The notes under the pieces were generated by a model. It saw only the letters and a list, made by a program, of their open reading frames with translations, was not told where the DNA came from and did not search any database. Positions 45,150-53,286 of a stretch of DNA of 64,000 bases are shown piece after piece. Location: NCBI GenBank assembly GCA_002347265.1, contig DDYB01000013.1, positions 203,991 through 267,990 of the forward strand. Reading direction: 5' to 3'. The stretch's first letter is position 1. The number at the start of each line of letters is the position of its first letter. The DNA is from Desulfobacteraceae bacterium UBA2245 (lineage in GTDB: Bacteria; Desulfobacterota; Desulfobacteria; Desulfobacterales; UBA2245). Position numbers and translations under genes: made by a program.

Positions 45150-45998
45150 ATGGAAGACCCTTCAAATCATCGCGCGATCATATGCACGCAGTGCCGGAAA
45201 CTGATCGGCGCCGACGAACCGCGGTGCCCTTTCTGCGGGGCTTCCCAGTCCCCTTTTCAGCGCCGGATACGATCGATGATGCTGAGGCTTTCGGATGAGC
45301 AGGCCGCCATTCGGGCGATTATCTACCTCAATATCGCCATGTACGCCATCAGCCTTTTGCTGAATCCGAGAACCGTCGGCATCTCGTTCAATCCCCTGAC
45401 GGCACTGTCCCCTTCCAACGGAAGCCTGCTGCTGATCGGCGCCACCGGAACCATACCCATCGATGAGCTGAACCGGTGGTGGTCCCTGGTTTCCGCCAAC
45501 TACCTGCACGGCAGCCTTCTGCATATTTTCTTCAACATGGCGGCCCTGAGTCAGGTCGGTCCGCTGATCGCCCGCGAATACGGGACATGGCGGATGATCA
45601 GCATTTACACCCTCAGCGGAATTGCGGGATTTGCCGTTTCCTACCTGGCCGGAGTCAATTTTACCATCGGCGCCTCGGCCGCCCTGTGCGGCCTGCTCGG
45701 CGCGGCGCTGTATTTCGGAAAAAGCGTCAAAGGCCCGTACGGCCGGGCCGTTTACCGGCAGATCGGCGGATGGGTCGTCGGGCTGGCGATTTTCGGGCTC
45801 ATCGTTCCGGGAATCAACAACTGGGCGCACGGCGGCGGGCTGGTCGCCGGCATTGCGATCGGATGGCTCTCGGGGTATTCGGATGCCAAACGGCAGACGA
45901 TTTTCCATCAGGCGCTGGCCGCCGTCTGCGTTGCGGCCACGATCATCGTCCTGGCAGGGGCCGCGGGTTCCGCGCTGTATTACCTTCTTCGCGGATAA
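45150..45998 (+). CDS. rhomboid-family intramembrane serine protease with N-terminal zinc ribbon
   Basis: A 282-residue membrane protease. An N-terminal CxxC pair set (CTQCRKLIGADEPRCPFCG) forms a zinc ribbon. The rhomboid core has the HIFFNMAALSQVGPL segment, the catalytic Ser in the helix FTIGASAALCGLLGAAL (GxSx, with Ala in place of the usual Gly-Ala), and the His in NNWAHGGGLVAG. Six or seven membrane helices are apparent. Start ATG 45150 is preferred over ATG 45132. It is followed by the YihY gene. Confidence 0.88.
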   Translation: MEDPSNHRAIICTQCRKLIGADEPRCPFCGASQSPFQRRIRSMMLRLSDEQAAIRAIIYLNIAMYAISLLLNPRTVGISFNPLTALSPSNGSLLLIGATGTIPIDELNRWWSLVSANYLHGSLLHIFFNMAALSQVGPLIAREYGTWRMISIYTLSGIAGFAVSYLAGVNFTIGASAALCGLLGAALYFGKSVKGPYGRAVYRQIGGWVVGLAIFGLIVPGINNWAHGGGLVAGIAIGWLSGYSDAKRQTIFHQALAAVCVAATIIVLAGAAGSALYYLLRG

Positions 45999-46085
45999 TC
46001 CGAAGGCGGCCGGCAGGCCTGAATTCCTGAATTGCTGCACGCGTTAAAACTTTCCGGCGAAACCGCCATCGTGTATAAAGGAAAA

Positions 46086-47423
46086 ATGATGCCTCGTGAA
46101 AGAATTTCCCAGATGAGAAAGCTTCTTCAAACCGACATTCGGAACCTGAGACTCGATGCGTTTCTGCCTCCGAAAGGCCGTCCCGGGCTGGCATGGCTCG
46201 GAATCCTGCTGGTTTCGGTGCGCAAATTCATTCAGGATGCCAGTCTGCTCAGGGCTTCGGCCCTGACCTTTTACACCGTGCTTTCCGTGGTGCCCATCAT
46301 GGCCATGGCCTTCGGCATTGCCAAAGGATTCGGGGCCGCCAAACTTCTGGAAAAACAGATTCTTGAAAACTTTCCGGCCCCTGAAGCCGTGTTGCTCCGC
46401 ATCCTGGAGTTTGCCAACAACATGCTTGAAAACACCCGGGGCGACGCCATCGCCGGCATCGGCATCGTCGTGCTTTTCTGGACGGTGATCAAGGTGATGA
46501 GCCACATCGAACGTTCGCTCAACGCCATCTGGCAGGTCGAAAAACCCAGAAGCTTTCTCCGGAAATTCAGCGATTACCTTTCCATCATCCTGGTCAGCCC
46601 GGTGCTGATCATTCTGTCCGGAAGCGCGACCGTGTTCATCACCACCCGGCTGCAGGACATTTCCGACAAGGTGGCCCTGATCGGATATTTTACGCCGGCG
46701 ATCTTTTTCAGCTTCAAACTGATCCCCTACGTCCTGATCTGGATCGTTTTCACCCTCATCTACACGATCATGCCCAACACCCGGGTGCGCTTGAAATCGG
46801 CTCTGCTCGCCGCCGTCGTCGCCGGAACGCTTTACCAGCTGCTTCAGTGGGGTTACATCAAGTTTCAGGTGGGCGTTGCCCAGTACAACGCCATTTACGG
46901 AAGCTTTGCCGCCCTTCCCCTTTTCCTGGTCTGGCTTCAGCTCAGCTGGAGCATCGTGCTTTTCGGCGCGCAGATCTCCTATGTTCACCAGAACATGGAC
47001 GCGCTGGACCCGTACCCGGATTACCGGGAACTGAGCTTCCGCCTGAAAAAGCTGCTCTGTCTGAGCATCACCCGCATGCTGGTGCAAAAATTTGAAAAGG
47101 GGGAACCGCCTTCCACCCTCGCGCAGGTTTCCAAAACCCTTGAAATACACCCTCGCCTTACGCGGCAACTATTGGACGACCTGTGCCGGGCCGGAATTCT
47201 CAGCCGGGTGCATATCGAATCAACCGATGCCGAAGGATTTCAGCCGGGTCTGGACATCCATGGAATTTCCATTTCAAGGGTGATCGGCGCGCTGGAACGC
47301 ATCGGCCTGAACGCCCTGCCTTCCGGGCAGGTGCCCGATTTTCCGGTTCTGTCTGAAAAAATGGAACCGCTTGAGAAAATTGTGGAAAATTCCAAGGACA
47401 ATTCGCTTTTAAAAGATATCTGA
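46086..47423 (+). CDS. YihY/BrkB-family inner-membrane protein
   Basis: A 445-residue polytopic protein of the YihY (UPF0761) family, formerly called ribonuclease BN. Hydrophobic helices and the conserved ASALTFYTVLSVVPIMAMAFG, GDAIAGIGIVVLFWTVIKV, NAIWQVEKPRSFLRKFSDYL and the QYNAIYGSFAALPLFLVWLQLSW segments are seen. A ~130-residue soluble C-terminal extension contains a winged-helix-like stretch (TLAQVSKTLEIHPRLTRQLLDDL). The function is unresolved. AAAGGA precedes a double ATG at 46086. Confidence 0.88.
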   Translation: MMPRERISQMRKLLQTDIRNLRLDAFLPPKGRPGLAWLGILLVSVRKFIQDASLLRASALTFYTVLSVVPIMAMAFGIAKGFGAAKLLEKQILENFPAPEAVLLRILEFANNMLENTRGDAIAGIGIVVLFWTVIKVMSHIERSLNAIWQVEKPRSFLRKFSDYLSIILVSPVLIILSGSATVFITTRLQDISDKVALIGYFTPAIFFSFKLIPYVLIWIVFTLIYTIMPNTRVRLKSALLAAVVAGTLYQLLQWGYIKFQVGVAQYNAIYGSFAALPLFLVWLQLSWSIVLFGAQISYVHQNMDALDPYPDYRELSFRLKKLLCLSITRMLVQKFEKGEPPSTLAQVSKTLEIHPRLTRQLLDDLCRAGILSRVHIESTDAEGFQPGLDIHGISISRVIGALERIGLNALPSGQVPDFPVLSEKMEPLEKIVENSKDNSLLKDI

Positions 47424-47456
47424 ACCGGCACAAGGCTGTCGGAGACAAGGAAAACA

Positions 47457-48527
47457 ATGAAAATCTTTACTTTAAAATTGATCCCCGGAGACGGCATCGG
47501 CAAGGAAGTAATGGCCGCGGCCCGAAAGGTGCTGGGCCGGATCGAGCAGCTCGGCGGCGGCCTGCGCTTCGAACTTCAGGAACTGGACTGGGGCTGCCAA
47601 TACTATCTTCGCCGCGGGCGCATGATGCCCGAAGACGGACTGAGCATCCTGTCGGACTGCGACTGCATCCTGCTGGGCGCCATCGGCTTTCCGGGCGTTC
47701 CGGACCATATCTCTCTGCGGGGCCTTCTGCTGCCGATCCGGCAGGGATTCGACCAGTACGTCAACCTGCGGCCGATCCGGTTTTTTGAAGGCCTGAACTC
47801 TCCCCTGAAGCTGTCCGACAGCAAGGACATCGATTTTGTCGTGATTCGCGAAAACTCGGAGGGCGAATACTGCGGCGCCGGCAGAATCGAGTACAAAAAC
47901 ACGCCGGATGAAACAGCCGTCCAGGAAGCGCGGTTTTCACTGAAAGGAACCGAGCGCATCATCCGCTACGCCTTCGAATACGCAAAGAACCATAAGCTTC
48001 CGAGCCTGATCAGCGCGACAAAATCCAATGCCCTGAACTATTCCATGGTGTTCTGGGACAAAATATTCGACCGGATTCGAACCCAGTATCCGACCGTCGA
48101 GGCGCAAAGCATGCATGTCGACGCCCTGGCCGGCCTGTTCATCCTCAATCCGAAAAAGCTGAAGGTGGTGGTGGCCAGCAATCTTTTCGGAGACATTCTG
48201 ACGGACCTGGGATCGGCCATGCTGGGGAGTATCGGCATCTCTCCTTCAGCCAATCTGAATCCTGAAAAAAAATATCCCAGCATGTTCGAACCCATCCACG
48301 GTTCGGCGCCGGACATCGCCGGAAAGGGCATCGCCAACCCGATCGGCATGATCTGGTCGATCATTCTGATGCTCCAGCATCTGGGCCTCGACCGGATCTC
48401 CGAAATGCTCACACAAGCCATGGCCCAGGTGATTTCCGAAAAAAAAGTACGAACTCCGGACATGGGCGGGAACCAGAGTACCGATCAGGTCGTTGACGCC
48501 GTATGCGGAAAACTCGCAGGGCTTTGA
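47457..48527 (+). CDS. isocitrate/isopropylmalate-family dehydrogenase, tartrate/D-malate type
   Basis: A 356-residue NAD-dependent beta-hydroxyacid oxidative decarboxylase. The N-terminal LKLIPGDGIGKEV, the Arg-rich LPIRQGFDQYVNLRPIRFFEG, VIRENSEGEYCGAGR, the metal-binding QSMHVDALAG and NLFGDILTDLGSAMLGSIG with EPIHGSAPDIAGKG are all present. The LPIR-FDQY-NLRP block and the SPLKLSDS stretch favour the tartrate/D-malate dehydrogenase clade rather than LeuB. The substrate is not certain. It lies 33 bases after the YihY gene in the same direction. Confidence 0.88.
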   Translation: MKIFTLKLIPGDGIGKEVMAAARKVLGRIEQLGGGLRFELQELDWGCQYYLRRGRMMPEDGLSILSDCDCILLGAIGFPGVPDHISLRGLLLPIRQGFDQYVNLRPIRFFEGLNSPLKLSDSKDIDFVVIRENSEGEYCGAGRIEYKNTPDETAVQEARFSLKGTERIIRYAFEYAKNHKLPSLISATKSNALNYSMVFWDKIFDRIRTQYPTVEAQSMHVDALAGLFILNPKKLKVVVASNLFGDILTDLGSAMLGSIGISPSANLNPEKKYPSMFEPIHGSAPDIAGKGIANPIGMIWSIILMLQHLGLDRISEMLTQAMAQVISEKKVRTPDMGGNQSTDQVVDAVCGKLAGL

Positions 48528-48558
48528 AACCCAAACCACCTGTGAATATCAATAAACA

Positions 48559-49602
48559 ATGAGTCCCAGATCCTTTCTTTTCTTTTCATTGTTACTGATG
48601 CTCTTGCCGGCGGGTTGCGTAATGCTGCCAGTACCGACACAAGAGAACAAGGTCCTTGCCGGAACACCCGTAAAAGATGAACAACTTTCCTTTCTTGAAG
48701 CGAAGATCACAACGAAGGAGGAAGTTATTGAACGTTTCGGAAACCCGAACATAATCTGGGAAGATGCCAGGGTATTCATTTATGCCTGGGACATGCGTCA
48801 GGGAATTCTTTTCTGGGCAGCAGGCGCTTACTATACAGGGGGCGCCGGTATGAAGGACATTCCAAAGCGGTACCAGCTAATTATCCGTTTCGATGAGCAA
48901 GGCAGGGTTGTTGACTTCGCCAGGACGACGCGGCCCTTATTGCAATCTTATGCCGACTTTCTGACAGAATGGCTGAAGAACTCGGTTGCCCGGTTTCCCA
49001 CGGAACAAAGAAACGTCCATATCGAAGAAAATGCAATAGTGCTGCTGAACGTTCAATGCACTGTGGACAATCAGCCATATGAATCATTCATCAAGTGGAC
49101 ATTCACAACATCGCCTGTCTTCTTTTTTGGGTTGGGATCTTTCGAAACCGTTGGAGAACCTCGCGCCGTAAAGCATCGCTTTTTATCGGAGGAGTCACGC
49201 CGAGCCGGCTGGACCTATTTTATGCTTTCTCCAGGAATTTATTATCTGGCCGTTCTGGGCCCTTACACCAGATCAAGATCGGAAAAAGACTACCAGGAGG
49301 CACCCCGTTGGCGTATCGATATTCCTGAAAATGTCAAAGCGGTCTATGTGGGCACGCTTCAGTTTGCAGGCAAGAGCGATGGAGAACTCCTTTTCGGTGA
49401 TAAGATAATCGTTCCTGCCGGCACTGATGAGCCGACCATTCGGGACGATCGCTTACCTGCAAGCGATCTCATATCCAAACATTTCCCCGATGCCGGTGAG
49501 CCAAAAACCATTTTACTGGAACGGTGGCATCCGGGCGACCCTGTCCGTATCAGGTCTCAAGGGCAAAAAACTCGCGAAAACAGCGACACGAGACAACAAT
49601 AA
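48559..49602 (+). CDS. uncharacterised lipoprotein
   Basis: A 347-residue exported lipoprotein: signal peptide SFLFFSLLLMLLPAGC with lipobox Cys 20. The first 90 residues contain an SmpA/OmlA-like stretch (ITTKEEVIERFGNPNIIWED) found in outer-membrane assembly-related lipoproteins; the middle and C-terminus are not recognised. The start lacks a strong ribosome-binding site. It is the last gene before the accessory island, and its codon and base usage look somewhat less GC-rich than upstream genes. Confidence 0.7.
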   Translation: MSPRSFLFFSLLLMLLPAGCVMLPVPTQENKVLAGTPVKDEQLSFLEAKITTKEEVIERFGNPNIIWEDARVFIYAWDMRQGILFWAAGAYYTGGAGMKDIPKRYQLIIRFDEQGRVVDFARTTRPLLQSYADFLTEWLKNSVARFPTEQRNVHIEENAIVLLNVQCTVDNQPYESFIKWTFTTSPVFFFGLGSFETVGEPRAVKHRFLSEESRRAGWTYFMLSPGIYYLAVLGPYTRSRSEKDYQEAPRWRIDIPENVKAVYVGTLQFAGKSDGELLFGDKIIVPAGTDEPTIRDDRLPASDLISKHFPDAGEPKTILLERWHPGDPVRIRSQGQKTRENSDTRQQ

Positions 49603-49629
49603 CGGCATGAAACATGCCCGACGAATAAT

Positions 49630-50082
49630 GGACTTTTTGGGACGCCCCAAACCTTCCGAAATGCACAACCCGCTCCCGTACAGCAGTTTGGCGATAAGCT
49701 GAGGCGTGCCGCTCAACAGGGATCAAACCCTGGCCGTCTCTTCCATAGTCATGACTACCGGTATGTTCAGCTTTTTATTGGCTCGGACAGCATTGATCTC
49801 CTCGCCCGGATTCTGTTTAAGCGCCTTCCGGTATAAAAAAATCAGGGCATTCATAGCCTGATTCTGAGTGGACGCGGCCACATCGCCATGAACAGCAGGA
49901 TGGGTCAAAAATGACTCAATCTTTTTCTCACCGTCTGCAAGATCATCCCGCGATTTCATATTGTGAAAATGAACGAATTTCCTTATCCATGCGCAATAAG
50001 ACCTTTCCGTATGGATTGAATAATGCCGCAACCGCATGACATCCCGCACCTCATCCAATAATTTCCTATCTGTTGTTGACAT
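49630..50082 (-). pseudogene. integron-type tyrosine recombinase (integrase) remnant
   Basis: The reverse strand encodes the N-terminal part of an IntI-like integrase: MRLRHYSIHTERSYCAWIRKFVHFH, the AMNALIFLYRKAL segment, then VVMTMEETARV and an in-frame TGA (49723-49725). Reading through the TGA, the frame continues SLLSGTPQLIAKLLYGSGLCISEG, the catalytic-domain start, where Cys replaces the invariant first Arg of the active site. After that similarity ends and the C-terminal catalytic His/Tyr half is absent. It is non-functional. Confidence 0.8.
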
Positions 50083-50173
50083 ATCGCATAAAATAAGGTT
50101 TTAAGAATTGAAGATTCGATGCATCGCGAAATTGTAAAATAAGAGTGGCGAGCGATTTTTGACCAATCAAGTT

Positions 50174-50357
50174 TGATATTATTTCAGGGCAAATATGCCC
50201 GAAAACACCCTTAATATCATATTATCAGGGCGAATTAACCTGATAATCAATGGTTGATCAAGGCGCGCTACGCGCACCTTGATCAACTGCCGGGGTGCCC
50301 GGTCGACTCCGTGGTCACCGAGTCGCTACGAGCCTCGATAACCACGGAGTCGACCGG
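50174..50357. repeat. cluster of four stem-loops upstream of the integrase remnant
   Basis: Four consecutive inverted repeats: an outer TGATATTA/TAATATCA stem (50174-50219) enclosing GGGCA/TGCCC; ATTATCAGG/CCTGATAAT (50221-50247); an 11-bp GTTGATCAAGG/CCTTGATCAAC stem with CGCG/CGCG inside (50253-50287); and a 17-bp perfect CCGGTCGACTCCGTGGT stem with 25-base loop (50299-50357). The position, between a decayed integrase gene and the defence operon, is where an integron attI site and cassette sites would be, but the canonical attC core motifs were not found. Confidence 0.65.
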
Positions 50358-50458
50358 CCGTTGGCAACTATAAATCTCTTTTGGTCTGAAAGTTCATACT
50401 GTTTTGGGAAATATCTTATCTGACAATACTCGTATAGGGATGCTGTTCCCGTGACTAT

Positions 50459-50607
50459 TAGCAGGCTGTTGAAAAACTGCGCCTGGGGCCGCCATTCAGC
50501 GTTGCACGGCTCTCGCCAATGCTCACATATGCTTGAATATGCTGCGCTTGTCGCATCGCCGCGCGCCTTGCCTGACAGCCTGATTCTTGTTTTTCAACAC
50601 CCTGTTA
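50459..50607 (-). repeat. small inverted-repeat-bounded element, copy B
   Basis: Reverse complement of this stretch is nearly identical to 17140-17280, sharing the central ~100 bases and both termini, with a short insertion (about 15 bases) near its left end. The terminal repeats are AACAGGGTGTTGAAAAA and TTTTTCAACAGCCTGCTA. No coding capacity. It lies 100 bases upstream of the defence operon start. Confidence 0.85.
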
Positions 50608-50708
50608 GGTATGTTCGTTGAGCGGCGAAGAGAGTTGGAATGGTTAATACTCTCCTCCAGGCTACCACTAAACAATTTCTTATCATCTCATCCTCCGAAG
50701 GGGCAACA

Positions 50709-51710
50709 ATGGGTGAATCAGTTCCCGTCAAATTATACTTCGAAGATTCCGGCGAGTGGTACAGCATACCGGAGTGGGCGGAGTATTTTATAACGATCGG
50801 AAAGCTTTTCGCCGCTGCACCACAATCGGAAAGCAGGATCGTCACCGCAATAGTGGTACCCACCCGGGCATTTGGAGCGGCTTTTGTGAGCCTAGGGATG
50901 GTTGTCAGCGATGCCGCTTCACGAGATCAAGCTTCAAAAGCTGCGCATTTTGAGAGATTATTCGACTTGCCTCCGGGAACAAGCGTGATTTATCGCCCAA
51001 AGCCAGGACAAACCTTGAAAGGAGTGCTTCAAGAGCCTGAGGAATGTGATGGCAGACTGTGGGTGCGGGTTCAGGTTCAATCCAAGGAAGGGGGTGGATT
51101 GACCTGCTTTGTCGACGAATCCAAAGCGTTACAAGTGCAACCTGCCCGTCACTCCGGCAAGTTGCCGAAGAAACAGGCAGGAGAAAACGTCCGGTTCGCC
51201 AATGCATTTGTTGACAAGCTTCTGGGCGACGCTGATCCAGTGCAACTCGGGCTGCGGTCGAAACTCGTCTGTGCCCTTGTTGGCCGCAAAACTACCCTCG
51301 AACACGAAATCCGCAAGACGCCTCTGTCAGTCCATGTCAATGGCGACCACCACGCAGATGGGGTTCTGCAAGATGTTCTCCGGGTGAATCGATTTGTTAC
51401 AGAGACACAATCGCATCGCTCCGCACTCGTACCCGTTGGAGCAAAGCCTCCATCCGGCGAGGTTCTCAAAAACGTCAAGATGGGGGTCATTTTTGATGGC
51501 GCGGACGGTTTCCTTAAGTGGGGCGAGATGTGGCACAGCCACCACCAAGTCATTATTCTCGACCGCACGGAGGCTTACTTCGATGATGCGATCAGTGCTA
51601 TCAATGCTAGGTTCTCCCAGAATCGTGTTGATGGTGGAATTGTTCTTCCTGAATGCGAGGCCCCTCCAGGGGGAGAAGTTCTTACGTTCCAGGAGGCGGT
51701 CATCAAATGA
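50709..51710 (+). CDS. unrecognised protein, first gene of the DISARM-like operon
   Basis: A 333-residue protein I cannot assign. The N-terminus (MGESVPVKLYFEDSGEWYSIPEWAEYFI) is followed by a beta-rich middle with GTSVIYRPKPGQTLKGVLQ and a C-terminal part containing GVIFDGADGFLKWGEMW. No catalytic motif or membrane segment stands out. ATG 50709 is preferred over 50640 because AAGGGG lies 6 bases upstream. Its stop overlaps the next gene (ATGA), so the two products are probably made together; jointly they could correspond to DrmE of class 2 DISARM, but this is only a hypothesis. Confidence 0.6.
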   Translation: MGESVPVKLYFEDSGEWYSIPEWAEYFITIGKLFAAAPQSESRIVTAIVVPTRAFGAAFVSLGMVVSDAASRDQASKAAHFERLFDLPPGTSVIYRPKPGQTLKGVLQEPEECDGRLWVRVQVQSKEGGGLTCFVDESKALQVQPARHSGKLPKKQAGENVRFANAFVDKLLGDADPVQLGLRSKLVCALVGRKTTLEHEIRKTPLSVHVNGDHHADGVLQDVLRVNRFVTETQSHRSALVPVGAKPPSGEVLKNVKMGVIFDGADGFLKWGEMWHSHHQVIILDRTEAYFDDAISAINARFSQNRVDGGIVLPECEAPPGGEVLTFQEAVIK

Positions 51711-53284
51711 CACCTCTTTCAATCAGTAGCGCGACCAAGGTTTATAGAGACGCCTCCACATGCGAAATTATCCGCCATTTGATAGACCATCCGACCCTAG
51801 CGGAATTCTCGCGCTCGCTGAGGGCATTCGTCCAATTGTTGGGGGATGAAGCCGACGATGAATTCTGGCGGCGCTCCCTCGGCCCCATTCGCCGACTCGG
51901 ATTTACGTTTTGTTCTACTCCACTCCCGTTTTCGGTGGCCGCAGCAGCAGCTGGAATCGACTGGGCAAAGCTCCATCGGCAGGTACGTCTTTGCGAGCAG
52001 TTGTTTCCCGATACGCACGAGGTGTACGCGAAACTCGTCCAACAATTGGAAGGTTTGAGCTCCGAGACTGTTTCGCCTTTTATTGGAACTCTGGAGCAAA
52101 TCCACCTGCAGGGCGGACAACTTGGCGTCGTCCTGCGGAATCCCCGTATGAACCAGGCGGTGGTTGATTTCTTCGCCCGGACCGCAACTCTCAGGAATGC
52201 CAGGGTAGTAAGTCCTTCACAACTCCGTGGTGGGCACCTGTGCAATACACTTGCCGTCATCGGCCCCTGCGGATGGTTTCCCGAACATGTGTTCTCAGCG
52301 CCACGGGCCGTGGCTGTCCACGTCATTTCGCTGCGCTGGATTCGTGACACGTGGAAACCTGGTCCAATTTTTTTGCACGAGCCCGAGACGTCCGGCAACG
52401 GGAGCCGAAACCATCGCATCGGTGAAATGCCGAGCATCGGCGGTACAACTCGCCTGGAGAACAACTCCCCCACCGATCTCAACCCGGTGGACCTGCTCCC
52501 AGCGATTCCAACCTTCGGCCGCAATGAGCGATCGCTCGCGGGCCAATATAATGCAAGTGAAGAGACGGTTCATGCACGTTTGTGTCACCTTAGTGGCCAG
52601 CGGGCATCCTTCGTTGCAGCCTATGATGGCTCCTCGTCGCTAATAATCGACACATTAGAAACGGGGAATGCCTTTGTTAGACGCATTCCAGCCGAAGAAC
52701 TTGAACCAGGCCATTATCTCCTTCTTCGCACATCCGGGGGCGGTGATTTCATAGCCCCACTCGCTGATCGAATAATGGGGGATCTGGCTGAAAAACGCCG
52801 GTCAGAGCAAACCGAATGGAAACAACGGCTGATCTCCGCAGCAGCCGAACGGTTTGGCACGGTAAACCGCCGGGAGCTTTCCGCCCTCGTCAGTGCTGAA
52901 CTGCAGTCGCAAAATCTTTCGCAAGCCCGTCAGGCAAATGTGCATTATTGGATGTCTTCGAAGTGCATTCGGCCGCGTAAGATCGAAGATTTTGTCGCAA
53001 TCCTGACCTTCGCCGGACTTGAAGAGCGGTCCCAGGAGTTGTGGGACGCCATGGGTGACATTGATCGAGCCCACAGGCGAGCAGGCCATGTCATAAGAGG
53101 CTTGCTATTGCACAAGATCGCGACTACATCGCTTGAACCGTTGGAGCGCGATGGTGAGATGGTTTTTGAACTCAGCGACGAGGACGGCGGAACTATCTCG
53201 GCGTTCCAGATCACCGAGATAGTTGGGGAGGATTTCGAGGTGCCCATCCAACGGATCGGCGTATTGCTGGAAATGGAAGATTAG
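51707..53284 (+). CDS. unrecognised protein, second gene of the DISARM-like operon
   Basis: A 525-residue protein without a recognised domain. The C-terminal ~150 residues (WKQRLISAAAERFGTVNRRELSALV ... VHYWMSSKCIRPRKIEDFVAIL) look helical and contain an HTH-like stretch, then an acidic end. The middle includes a conserved-looking TRLENNSPTDLNPVDLLPAIP. ATG 51707 has AGGAGG ten bases upstream and overlaps the previous gene by 4 bases. It may be the C-terminal half of a DrmE-like protein; unproven. Confidence 0.6.
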   Translation: MTPLSISSATKVYRDASTCEIIRHLIDHPTLAEFSRSLRAFVQLLGDEADDEFWRRSLGPIRRLGFTFCSTPLPFSVAAAAAGIDWAKLHRQVRLCEQLFPDTHEVYAKLVQQLEGLSSETVSPFIGTLEQIHLQGGQLGVVLRNPRMNQAVVDFFARTATLRNARVVSPSQLRGGHLCNTLAVIGPCGWFPEHVFSAPRAVAVHVISLRWIRDTWKPGPIFLHEPETSGNGSRNHRIGEMPSIGGTTRLENNSPTDLNPVDLLPAIPTFGRNERSLAGQYNASEETVHARLCHLSGQRASFVAAYDGSSSLIIDTLETGNAFVRRIPAEELEPGHYLLLRTSGGGDFIAPLADRIMGDLAEKRRSEQTEWKQRLISAAAERFGTVNRRELSALVSAELQSQNLSQARQANVHYWMSSKCIRPRKIEDFVAILTFAGLEERSQELWDAMGDIDRAHRRAGHVIRGLLLHKIATTSLEPLERDGEMVFELSDEDGGTISAFQITEIVGEDFEVPIQRIGVLLEMED

Positions 53285-53286
53285 CT

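Noticed and set aside
49723..49725. TGA in the integrase frame as a selenocysteine codon
   Set aside because: No SECIS-like context was evident, and the frame loses the catalytic Arg and ends early; simple decay explains it.
50253..50357. Integron attC sites
   Set aside because: Hairpins are real, but GTTRRRY/RYYYAAC core sites were not found at the expected ends, so attC is not claimed.
50083..50708. CRISPR array
   Set aside because: The hairpins and repeat copy are not direct repeats with regular unique spacers.
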